A stretch of DNA of 64,000 bases from Bacteroidota bacterium (GTDB taxonomy: Bacteria > Bacteroidota > Bacteroidia > Cytophagales > Cyclobacteriaceae): positions 124,001 to 188,000 of the forward strand of contig JACPVX010000051.1 in assembly GCA_016191555.1 (NCBI GenBank), read 5' to 3'. Within the stretch, counting starts at the first letter, position 1; the number at the start of each line of letters is the position of its first letter. A program made the translations under genes and the position numbers. The notes under the pieces are model-generated. The model saw nothing but the letters and a program-made list of their open reading frames with translations, had not been told where the DNA came from and did no database searches. Below are positions 44,960 to 52,949 of this stretch, piece by piece.

Positions 44960-45881
44960 GGACACTGTCCACGTCATGAGCCAGCATACGACTTTCAATT
45001 TGTGCACCGGCATGATTTAAATGATGCCGGTCTTTCCACAGAGAAGTTCTTTGCTGTAATACTGGAATATTTTTTTCTAAATAATTAATGTAGGGAATCC
45101 CCATATTTTTCAAACGGCTTTCTAATTCCATAACCCCTTCTGACTTTTTTTGATCATACGAATAAATAGGTGATGTAAAACAGATGACCTGTACTCCGTT
45201 TTTGCGACAGGTCGACAAAAACTCGTGCAAGTATTCCCATTGATGTTGATCCAATTTTTCATCGGTGAATGGAAGGATCTTTTGGAGTGAATAGATTGTG
45301 GTGATGCTGTCGGTTTCACTCGGTTCAATAGCCACATATCCATTCGAAGCGTAATTGGTACGAATAGTTTGCAGATAATTCTTCAATAGACTAATCACAC
45401 GGCCATTGTAGCGATACGAAGCAAAGAAAAATTTGGCTTGTTCATAGCGCGAAAGCGCATTCAGTTCGCGTGTGATCCACTCATTTTTTCCATGGTAGAA
45501 TTTTAAATTTTGAATATCGCGGTTGGATTGTTCGCCAATAAATTCTTCGGGTTCAAGGTGTAGCAAAATTAGCTTGGGCATTTTACCTTCCCTCTCCATT
45601 TGAGTTAATAGTCCGGTTTGAAAAATCTGATGCATGCCGGCATGGCAAAGATTATAAGTGGGTCGTGCGAAACTATCGGGGATGATTTGATAAAACGCGC
45701 GCGAGTTGCCCATCACTACCCAATCAGGTGTTTTTGGCAGCGTTAAATAGTAATTTATTTTGCCGCCTGTTTGCCCTGTTTTTGTTTGTCGATAGAACGA
45801 ATCGAATAGATAACCCAAGCCACGATCGAAGGCGAAAAGGATCAGAAGACTAACGATAATGAAGATGCTGAATTTTCGCAT
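44943..45881 (-). CDS. membrane-anchored SGNH-like protein, MBOAT partner
   Basis: 312 aa with one N-terminal membrane helix (FSIFIIVSLLILFAF). The domain behind it has VVMGNSRAFYQIIP, like block I of SGNH-type hydrolases with Ser, and KDRHHLNHAGA near residue 290, like the Asp-His block. It follows the MBOAT gene after 3 bp on the same strand. This is the usual pairing of an MBOAT acyl donor with a DltD- or AlgJ/AlgX-like periplasmic protein that transfers acetyl or other acyl groups onto a surface polymer. The acceptor here is probably a cell-surface glycan. Confidence 0.75.
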   Translation of the reverse strand: MRKFSIFIIVSLLILFAFDRGLGYLFDSFYRQTKTGQTGGKINYYLTLPKTPDWVVMGNSRAFYQIIPDSFARPTYNLCHAGMHQIFQTGLLTQMEREGKMPKLILLHLEPEEFIGEQSNRDIQNLKFYHGKNEWITRELNALSRYEQAKFFFASYRYNGRVISLLKNYLQTIRTNYASNGYVAIEPSETDSITTIYSLQKILPFTDEKLDQHQWEYLHEFLSTCRKNGVQVICFTSPIYSYDQKKSEGVMELESRLKNMGIPYINYLEKNIPVLQQRTSLWKDRHHLNHAGAQIESRMLAHDVDSVLTLYH

Positions 45882-45884
45882 GGT

Positions 45885-47297
45885 TCAGAATTGAAAGTAA
45901 ATAAACTGATCACCATCCGAAACACCAAAAAGGACAATCAACAGCGTAAAACCAACCAGCCATGCTGCCGACCAAGTAGGAGAACTCATCGTAAAAATTG
46001 CTTCTCCTTTTTTTCGAAAGAAGAAGAATTCAAAGATGATTAAAATGACAAATCCGAATGTCATTCCGGCAAAGATGCCTGTGTCTTGAATGCGAAGATT
46101 CCAAAATTGCAATGGCTGAATCATATTGCCTAAAATGCCAATCGCTTGTTTGAACGTATTCGCCCGAAAGAAAATCCAGGTAAGGCAAATCAAATGAAAA
46201 GTAATAAAAACCTGACCGCATTTAAATAGGAGAGAACTAGCTCTAATTTTATTGATGTCGAATACTTTCTCGATACTGAGGTAGATTCCATTAAGAAAAC
46301 CCCAGATGACAAAATTCCAAGACGCACCGTGCCATAAGCCTCCGAGCAACATGGTTAAAATCAGATTGCGATAGGTCTTCCATTTCCCAAGCCGATTGCC
46401 TCCCAACGAGATGTAGAGATAATCTTTTAGCCAACTGGAGAGTGAAATGTGCCAACGTCTCCAAAATTCAGTTACACTTTTAGAAAAATAGGGCAGACTA
46501 AAATTTGTCATTAGGCGATAGCCCATCACGCGTGCAGCACCTAAAGCAATATCCGAATAGCCGGAGAAATCGCAGTAGATCTGAAAGGCGAAACAATACG
46601 TAGCAAACAATAAGGTAAAGCCGGTATTTACCTCCCAATTATTGTAAATGGAGTTAACATAAATAGCCAGTTGATCAGCTACCACTACTTTTTTAAACAA
46701 CCCCCAAATCATTTGTTGTAAGCCGGAAATAGCCTCGCTTGAATCAAACTTCTTTTCTTCCCGAAATTGGTGCAATACATTTTGCGGTCGCTCGATTGGC
46801 CCGGCTACTAATTGTGGATAGAATAAAACATACAAACTATACAATCCCAAGTGTCGCTCGGCTTTTTGATTACCACGATACACTTCAATGACATAACTCA
46901 TCGCCTGAAAGGTGTGGAAAGAAAGACCAATTGGCAGTAAGATGTTCAAATAAGGTACTTCGTGAACTTGCAGGCCGAGTGTTTGAATCAGCGCATTTAC
47001 ATTTTCGATAAAGAAATTATAGTACTTGAAGAAAGCGAGTACTCCTAAATTGGAGACGAGGCTGATCGTAAGCAATAATTTTCTTCGGGCTCCTTGTGCG
47101 TCTTCAATATAAATACCGGCTATGTAATCGATGAGGATGGTGAAGAAAAGAATGAGGATGTAAATAGGGACAAACGCACAATAGAAGACACAGCTTGCGA
47201 TGAGCAAATGAATCCATCGAAATCGATGTGGAATTAAAAAGAAAACAATCGTGACAACGAGAAAAAAGAGTGCGAATTGAATGGAATTGAATAGCAT
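45885..47297 (-). CDS. MBOAT family O-acyltransferase (AlgI/DltB type)
   Basis: 470 aa, membrane-bound O-acyltransferase. It has many hydrophobic helices, the region LPIGLSFHTFQAMSYVIEVYRG, the VAGPIERPQN segment, FWRRWHISLSSWLKDYLYI, and the catalytic His in GGLWHGASWNFVIWG. Such proteins move acyl groups across the membrane for O-acetylation of alginate, teichoic acids or other glycans. ATG start; followed after 3 bp by the SGNH-like partner gene, forming a two-gene unit. Confidence 0.93.
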   Translation of the reverse strand: MLFNSIQFALFFLVVTIVFFLIPHRFRWIHLLIASCVFYCAFVPIYILILFFTILIDYIAGIYIEDAQGARRKLLLTISLVSNLGVLAFFKYYNFFIENVNALIQTLGLQVHEVPYLNILLPIGLSFHTFQAMSYVIEVYRGNQKAERHLGLYSLYVLFYPQLVAGPIERPQNVLHQFREEKKFDSSEAISGLQQMIWGLFKKVVVADQLAIYVNSIYNNWEVNTGFTLLFATYCFAFQIYCDFSGYSDIALGAARVMGYRLMTNFSLPYFSKSVTEFWRRWHISLSSWLKDYLYISLGGNRLGKWKTYRNLILTMLLGGLWHGASWNFVIWGFLNGIYLSIEKVFDINKIRASSLLFKCGQVFITFHLICLTWIFFRANTFKQAIGILGNMIQPLQFWNLRIQDTGIFAGMTFGFVILIIFEFFFFRKKGEAIFTMSSPTWSAAWLVGFTLLIVLFGVSDGDQFIYFQF

Positions 47298-47429
47298 CTG
47301 TTTCCTTTAGAAGTCTGAAAAATATTGATTTAATCCGACAACATCAATATTTCGTGGAGGTTGTGCCCACTTCGTTGTGCCCATTACTCTTTTCAGTATA
47401 TTCTTTGTTCTTTTGCAAGACAATTACCC

Positions 47430-48092
47430 ATGCTGTCAACCCAATCTTCTTTATTTTTTTGCGATGTGTGCGATACCCTGTACCGCTCGAATACCACCTT
47501 TGATTTCATCCGTTTTGTGGTAGCGAAAAGAGGGCGAGTTAGTCGCGTGCTATTGTGGGCAATTAGCAGCACTCAGTCGCCTTTATTTTATGTTTTGATT
47601 TTACTGAATAAGATAACATCTCGCGATTGGCCACGTCAATTGGCACTGCAATTTCTGCGCGGCATGTCGAGTGAAGAGCTAGAGAAAGAGGCCACTCAGT
47701 TTTATCAGCAGTATTTAGTCCCTCGAGCCAATCAAGAGGTTTTTCAATATATTAAAAAGCCTAGCGTTACCGCGATTTTATTGTCATCCAGTATTAGTCC
47801 GGTGATAAAAGCAATCGCCCAAGCAAATGGCCTTCTCTATTTTAGCTCCGAACTGGAGCTAAATGATGGAAAAGCAACCGGCCAACTTCAAATTGATATG
47901 ACAGGGCGCAAGCACGAGGTGGCAAAAAAGTTAATGGCTGAGCGCGCAATTCTTTCGGTGGGCGTAATCACGGATAATTACTCCGATTGGGAATTAGTGA
48001 AACTAGCTGATGAAAGGTTGGTAGTAGTTGCCAGCGAAGCGCAAAAGAATTTTTGGAAACCTTTGAGCCCCCATTTTATTGTAGTTTCATAG
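47430..48092 (+). CDS. HAD-family phosphatase (PSP-like)
   Basis: 220 aa from the ATG at 47430; the frame opens further upstream with non-conserved sequence. HAD motifs: I, FFCDVCDTLYRS with the nucleophilic Asp and general acid Asp; II, ILLSSSISPV with Ser; III, GRKHEVAKKL with Lys; IV, VITDNYSDWELVKLAD with acidic residues. It has a helical cap between motifs I and II (about 25-110). The stop is followed by the next ATG after 1 base. Together with the UbiA-like gene it could be the separated form of HAD-UbiA proteins. Confidence 0.85.
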   Translation: MLSTQSSLFFCDVCDTLYRSNTTFDFIRFVVAKRGRVSRVLLWAISSTQSPLFYVLILLNKITSRDWPRQLALQFLRGMSSEELEKEATQFYQQYLVPRANQEVFQYIKKPSVTAILLSSSISPVIKAIAQANGLLYFSSELELNDGKATGQLQIDMTGRKHEVAKKLMAERAILSVGVITDNYSDWELVKLADERLVVVASEAQKNFWKPLSPHFIVVS

Positions 48093-48093
48093 T

Positions 48094-48849
48094 ATGAGCC
48101 CAATCGCCTACTTGCCCTTTTTCTATTTTCAGAATACCCGATTGAATAATCGGAAAGCGTTTGTTTTCCATGCTGCCTATGAATGGTTGCCGGCAGCATT
48201 ATTGGCATTTTACTATTTCTCATCAGCTAGCACGCTGGTAAGTGTGATACTCTATTATCTAGCCTTTATTTCGGTTTATGAAATAGGTTACGTGATCAAC
48301 GACCAGCAGGCACATGAAGAAAAAGAAGGTCGCAAACGTTCCGAGCAACTCAATGCATTTCAATTGACGACTTTTATTGCGATTCGTTTGATTGTGTTTT
48401 TAATCATTACCACCCTTCAAAGTCAGATGCAATCAACTTTGTGGTGGGGTTGGTATCTATTGTTAGCCATTCAGTTTGCGTGGCACAATCTACTTACACT
48501 TCGTTCGCTAAAGGCTGTTACATTTTCGTTCTTAGCTTTCAGTCGTTTCTTTTCACCTATTATCATGTTGATACCTACAGCCATCAGTGCATCACTTGCA
48601 CTGCCGGTTTTTCTGAACTACGTCTTATTTCGTCTATTTACCTACCTCGATTCCAAGGACCTATTGAGGAATTTTGAACGAAAATCCGGTGCTTATTACA
48701 GGGGTTATTATCTCTTGATAATACCGTTTTCAATACTAATTGCCTATTTATATCAATCCTGGATTCCGCTGGCACTTAATGGATATTACCTTTTAATAGG
48801 CTTGGCATTTAGTCTTCTGCCATCTTCGGCAAAGGCAACTTCCGATTGA
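48094..48849 (+). CDS. UbiA-like multi-pass membrane protein
   Basis: 251 aa, about eight hydrophobic helices. Between helices 2 and 3 lies YEIGYVINDQQAHEEKEGRKRS, comparable to the first Asp-rich motif of UbiA prenyltransferases (NDxxDxxxD). A second acidic stretch, YLDSKDLLRNFERKSGA, lies near residue 195 where UbiA proteins have their second motif. UbiA enzymes join a polyprenyl diphosphate to an aromatic or sugar acceptor. The match is partial: Asp is replaced by His/Glu in part of the first motif. It starts 1 bp after the HAD gene stop. Confidence 0.55.
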   Translation: MSPIAYLPFFYFQNTRLNNRKAFVFHAAYEWLPAALLAFYYFSSASTLVSVILYYLAFISVYEIGYVINDQQAHEEKEGRKRSEQLNAFQLTTFIAIRLIVFLIITTLQSQMQSTLWWGWYLLLAIQFAWHNLLTLRSLKAVTFSFLAFSRFFSPIIMLIPTAISASLALPVFLNYVLFRLFTYLDSKDLLRNFERKSGAYYRGYYLLIIPFSILIAYLYQSWIPLALNGYYLLIGLAFSLLPSSAKATSD

Positions 48850-48859
48850 ATATTTTAAG

Positions 48860-48867
48860 TAAATTTG
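48860..48867 (+). promoter_or_regulatory. possible -7 box for the glycan-core operon
   Basis: TAAATTTG fits TAnnTTTG and ends 20 bp before the TTG start at 48887. No TTTG at -33. If correct, the core operon starting at 48887 has its own promoter independent of the UbiA-like gene. Confidence 0.35.
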
Positions 48868-48886
48868 TGGTCTGGTTCTTACAAAA

Positions 48887-50122
48887 TTGAGCAAGTTGAC
48901 CGCAACTACTTCTACCCTCGCAAATGATTCGGAACAATTGACCGGAGGCTATCGCATGTGCAGCGTTACCGTAATGGATACGACTGTGCCCGGCATTACT
49001 TTTAACGAAAAAGGTGCTTGTAATTTTTGCGATTATTATGAAGCGCTTGCTACTCGCACGGTTTTGCGTGATCCGGCTGTATTGAAATCAGAATACGATG
49101 TCGCGATCCAAACCATCAAACACGAAGGCAGGAAAAAGAAATATGACTGTATTTTAGGAATCAGCGGGGGCATGGATAGCACCTATTTGGCTTGGCTCGC
49201 CAAAAAAGAAGGTCTCCGACCATTGCTGGTGCATTTTGATAATGGCTGGAATTCAGAATTAGCTGTTAAGAACATTGAAAATATAGTTAACATCCTCGGG
49301 TTTGATTTGCACACATTCGTGATGGACTGGGAGGAGTTTAGGGATTTACAACGAACCTATTTCGAAGCTTCTGTGGTGGATGTTGAGGTGCCAACCGATC
49401 AATTGATTTTTGCCGCACTCAATCGCATTGCCTACCAGAATAACATCAAATACATTTTAGCAGGTAATAATGTCGTCTGCGAATCGATCAATCCTGATGG
49501 TTGGGTTTACAAGGATAAACTTGATCTGGTAAACTTGCGCGATATTCATGCTACCTACGGTAGACTGAAACTTCGAAAGCTTCCCCGCCTGGGTATTATT
49601 CAGCGTTACTTTTACGAGGCCGTGGCCAGTATTCAAACGGTGAATCTGCTCGACTTGATTGCCTACAATAAAGCCAGCGTAAAAAAGCTTATCGAGAAAG
49701 AATTGAATTGGCGCGACTATGGTGGTAAGCACTATGAATCTGTATTCACCCGATTCTATCAGGGATATTATTTGCCTACCAAGTTTAACATCGACAAGCG
49801 AAAAGCACATCTTAGCAACTTGATTCTGTCAGGACAGATGACGCGATCGGAAGCGCTTACCATTTTGCAAACCCCTACTTATTTGGAAAAAGATCAGCAG
49901 GCTGATTTGCGTTACGTCATTAAGAAATTGGGATTTAGTGAGGCCGAGTGGGAAACCATTATGCGCAACCCTCGCGTTGAGCACGCTTCTTTTAAAACGG
50001 AGCGAGATTTTTCAACACGAGCATTTTATTTTCTATTTCGATCGGCCATGTACATACCTGTACGTTTGTTGCGCTTGATTGGAATACTTTCTCGAACCAA
50101 ACAAATCGGATCGCGATGGTAG
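48887..50122 (+). CDS. wbpG: N-acetyl-sugar amidotransferase (WbpG family), stand-alone copy
   Basis: 411 aa with a PP-loop ATPase fold: the ATP site GISGGMDSTYLA at about residue 91, LVHFDNGWNSELAVKNIENIV, and the family block NWRDYGGKHYESVFTRFYQGY with KRKAHLSNL. Family members use ATP and ammonia from HisH to convert an N-acetyl group into an acetamidino group on a nucleotide sugar. The N-terminal metal-site Cys pair is incomplete: Cys25 is followed by S-V-T where the paralogue at 54110 has C-T-R-C; the second pair C-N-F-C is intact. TTG start; the end overlaps hisH by 7 bp. Confidence 0.9.
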   Translation: MSKLTATTSTLANDSEQLTGGYRMCSVTVMDTTVPGITFNEKGACNFCDYYEALATRTVLRDPAVLKSEYDVAIQTIKHEGRKKKYDCILGISGGMDSTYLAWLAKKEGLRPLLVHFDNGWNSELAVKNIENIVNILGFDLHTFVMDWEEFRDLQRTYFEASVVDVEVPTDQLIFAALNRIAYQNNIKYILAGNNVVCESINPDGWVYKDKLDLVNLRDIHATYGRLKLRKLPRLGIIQRYFYEAVASIQTVNLLDLIAYNKASVKKLIEKELNWRDYGGKHYESVFTRFYQGYYLPTKFNIDKRKAHLSNLILSGQMTRSEALTILQTPTYLEKDQQADLRYVIKKLGFSEAEWETIMRNPRVEHASFKTERDFSTRAFYFLFRSAMYIPVRLLRLIGILSRTKQIGSRW

Positions 50123-50721
50123 TAATTATTGACTATGGTGTGGGCAACTTGATGGCCATCCAAAACATCATCCGCAAAGTAGGAGGTGATTCCGTGGTTT
50201 CATCTGATCCGCTAATAATCGAGCAGGCAGAAAAATTGATTTTGCCCGGGGTAGGTTCATTCGGGTATTGCGCACAGCAATTAAATAGCCGCAACCTCAT
50301 TCCGGTTTTAGAACAAGAAGTCTTGCAAAAGAAGAAACTGGTTCTCGGTCTTTGTGTGGGTGCGCAGTTGATGACATCAGGAAGTGAAGAGAGCCCGGAA
50401 AATGGATTGGGTTGGGTGGATGCTAAGACAGTGAAATTCAATACGGAGATTGTTCCAATTGTTCCGCACATGGGCTGGTGTGATGTTCATTTCAAAAGGC
50501 AATTGCCATTGAGCAAAGGTTTTGAAGACGGAGCCCGATTTTATTTTGTTCACTCGTATCACTTTGTGTTCGACAAACCAGAAGAAATCTTGGCCACCGC
50601 ACATTATGGTTATGATTTTACCTGTGCGTTTCAAAAAGAGAATATTTTAGGCGCGCAGTTTCATCCCGAAAAAAGCCATCGGTTTGGAATGAAATTATTT
50701 GAAAACTTTCTAGAGGCATAG
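50116..50721 (+). CDS. hisH: HisH-type glutamine amidotransferase subunit (glycan paralogue)
   Basis: 201 aa class I glutaminase. The nucleophile is Cys80 in VLGLCVGAQLM, and the His-Glu pair lies in AQFHPEKSHRFG. It makes ammonia from glutamine for a partner synthase. It overlaps the WbpG-type gene by 7 bp and is followed after 12 bp by a HisF paralogue. No other histidine biosynthesis gene is in the window, so it most likely feeds the sugar amidotransferase, as HisH2/HisF2 do with WbpG in Pseudomonas O-antigen loci. Confidence 0.9.
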   Translation: MVVIIDYGVGNLMAIQNIIRKVGGDSVVSSDPLIIEQAEKLILPGVGSFGYCAQQLNSRNLIPVLEQEVLQKKKLVLGLCVGAQLMTSGSEESPENGLGWVDAKTVKFNTEIVPIVPHMGWCDVHFKRQLPLSKGFEDGARFYFVHSYHFVFDKPEEILATAHYGYDFTCAFQKENILGAQFHPEKSHRFGMKLFENFLEA

Positions 50722-50733
50722 CCCGCAAAAGAA

Positions 50734-51507
50734 ATGAAACGAGTCAGGGTCATACCGGTAATCATGATTAACAGCGGCCGCGCAGTGATTACGCAGAAAT
50801 TCAGCAAACCTATTTATGTTGGGGACCCCATCAATTCGATCAAAATTTTAAATGACAAGGAGGTAGATGAGTTGGTGATTTTAGATATTACCGATAAGAA
50901 AATTCAAAAGAAGCCCGATTTTGAATTGATTGAGAAAATGGCATCTGAGAGCTTTATGCCATTGGCGTATGGTGGCCACGTAACCGAATTAGCCGATGCC
51001 GAAATTTTGCTGAAGTGTGGCATTGAAAAAATTTCATTTAACCGCGCGCTGTTTACGCATCCTGAAATGGTGAAAGAACTTTCTTACCGTGTAGGTAAGC
51101 AAAGCATTGTAGCCTCTATCGATGTTAACAAGAACTTACTCGGTACTTATCAAATCAAAACTAAAAACGGTAGCGAAACTGTTGGTTCGGACATTGAGCA
51201 AATTTTGCAAGATGTTTTGGAACTGGGAGTGGGTGAAATATTCCTAAATGTTATTTACCGGGATGGTACCATGGCCGGCTACGATGAGAAAATTTTGAAG
51301 CGTGTAACCAGCGCAGTAAATGTGCCGGTGATTGCGTGCGGTGGAGCTGCAACCACGGTCGATTTTTTAAAAGCTGTAAAGGAGGGAGGCGCATCAGCTG
51401 TGGCAGCAGGTGCTATGTTTTTTTTCAAAGGTGGGTTTAATAGTGTCTTGGTAAATTATCCCGATCAGAAAAAATTGCTTTCCGAATTTTACACGCACCT
51501 TGAATAA
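50734..51507 (+). CDS. hisF: HisF paralogue lacking the catalytic aspartate
   Basis: 257 aa TIM-barrel of the HisF family, with VASIDVNKNLLGTYQI and NVIYRDGTMAGYDEKILKRV at the expected places. The first strand reads RVIPVIMINSGR, where true HisF has IPCLDVKDGR, so the general acid Asp11 of histidine synthesis is Met11. This argues against a role in making imidazole glycerol phosphate and for an ammonia-channel partner in sugar amidation. The 3' end overlaps the flippase gene by 8 bp. Confidence 0.88.
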   Translation: MKRVRVIPVIMINSGRAVITQKFSKPIYVGDPINSIKILNDKEVDELVILDITDKKIQKKPDFELIEKMASESFMPLAYGGHVTELADAEILLKCGIEKISFNRALFTHPEMVKELSYRVGKQSIVASIDVNKNLLGTYQIKTKNGSETVGSDIEQILQDVLELGVGEIFLNVIYRDGTMAGYDEKILKRVTSAVNVPVIACGGAATTVDFLKAVKEGGASAVAAGAMFFFKGGFNSVLVNYPDQKKLLSEFYTHLE

Positions 51508-52882
51508 GCTAAAACAAATTTTTGGTGAAGGCTTGGCAGCCCTTCGAAAGGATGGCTCGTTTGCCCAAAGCTATGCGATCGTTCTTTCGGGAACGGGTAT
51601 CAACATTCTGGTGCAAATCCTTATTACGCCCATCGTTACTCGCATCTACGGGCCCGAGGCATATGGCACCTATTCCATCTTTAATGCCATAGCCACTAAC
51701 ATCGCTATGATTGCAACATTGCGGTTCCCACAAGCATTACTCTTACCACCGCAAGAACGAGATTTTCATATACTGATGCGGGTAACGCTGGTAAGTGCGC
51801 TTGTAACTACCGGCTTCACTTTTATTGCATTCTATTTTGCTGCTTCGCCTTTTTTGAAACTGTTGGGCGCTGAGAAATTGACTGATTATTACTTCTTAAT
51901 TCCCGCCATGGTTTTGTTGATTGCGCTCAACCAAATTTTTGGTCAATGGCAATACAGGTTAAATAGATTTAAAAAGTCAGTTGCAATCGACACAGGCGTT
52001 TTGGTGGGAGTACGAATTTTTAATCTGAGTTATGGATTGATGGCCACCCGAAATACGATTGGGTTATTATTGGGCGATATGCTTGGAAAAATAGTGGGTC
52101 TTGTTTTCAGCTGGCGACTAATCATTAAAGAGGAGATTCGATACCTCTTTTCTCCGGTTTCCCTTCAAGATTTTTGGAGGCTGGTAAAAGAGTATCAGCA
52201 ATACCCGATCTATAATTTGCCAGGTGTTTGGGCAACATTATTTTCTGAGCAGTTGGTCGTGTTTTTTGTTTCTTCGCAGTATGGCCTTCCAACCCTAGGG
52301 GTTTTGTCGTTGGCCATCAGCATGCTGGATTTACCAAAACGCTTGTTTGCCTACACTGTCACATCTGTATTTTTTAAAAAGGCCGTGGAGGTGTATAAAT
52401 CCTCGCTTGAAGAATTGCAGACGCTGGTACTACGAGTGATGTATGGATTATTAGCCGTGTGCATTTTGCCATACGGATTGGTAACGGCCTTTGGCAGTGA
52501 ACTATTCTCGTTTGTTTTTGGACAGGATTGGTTGCTCAGCGGAAAGTTGGCTCAATACATCGCGGTGTATTGTGTATTTGAATTGCTCTACATCTCGCTG
52601 GATTCCGTGTACTATGTTCTTCGTAAAGAAAAGCGACTATTTGTATTTCAAGTGGCCACTTTTGTGCTTCGCTTTGGTGTGATGTTTGCCAGCGTGCAAC
52701 TTTCAGCACCGTTGGAGCAGTGTATTTTGGCACTAACGATTGCCAATTCAATATTATACTTGTCGCATTTGGGTTACATTTTGCATTTGTTGAGATTAAA
52801 GTGGTTCAAGCATTTAGTTTTTATTGTCATGATTGAAGCATCATGTATTTTACTATTTCTAGGTTTTCGGCAGTTATTATGA
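51500..52882 (+). CDS. polysaccharide flippase (Wzx/oligosaccharide flippase family)
   Basis: 460 aa with about twelve to fourteen hydrophobic helices, the first at SYAIVLSGTGINILVQILITPIVTRIYGPEAYGTYSIFNAI, typical of MOP-superfamily flippases. It moves lipid-linked oligosaccharides across the inner membrane for O-antigen or capsule-like glycans. I use a TTG start at 51500 that overlaps the hisF stop by 8 bp; no ATG lies before the first helix. Part of the compact core operon. Confidence 0.88.
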   Translation: MNKLKQIFGEGLAALRKDGSFAQSYAIVLSGTGINILVQILITPIVTRIYGPEAYGTYSIFNAIATNIAMIATLRFPQALLLPPQERDFHILMRVTLVSALVTTGFTFIAFYFAASPFLKLLGAEKLTDYYFLIPAMVLLIALNQIFGQWQYRLNRFKKSVAIDTGVLVGVRIFNLSYGLMATRNTIGLLLGDMLGKIVGLVFSWRLIIKEEIRYLFSPVSLQDFWRLVKEYQQYPIYNLPGVWATLFSEQLVVFFVSSQYGLPTLGVLSLAISMLDLPKRLFAYTVTSVFFKKAVEVYKSSLEELQTLVLRVMYGLLAVCILPYGLVTAFGSELFSFVFGQDWLLSGKLAQYIAVYCVFELLYISLDSVYYVLRKEKRLFVFQVATFVLRFGVMFASVQLSAPLEQCILALTIANSILYLSHLGYILHLLRLKWFKHLVFIVMIEASCILLFLGFRQLL

Positions 52883-52949
52883 TAAATTCAAAAACTCAAT
52901 ATTTTTTCATTCTCAACTAATATACCAAGCTAATCCATAAGCGAGTACT

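Noticed and set aside
50116-51507. hisH-hisF as histidine biosynthesis genes
   Set aside because: No other his genes are present, the HisF copy has Met at the catalytic Asp11 position, and both overlap or adjoin a WbpG-type gene.
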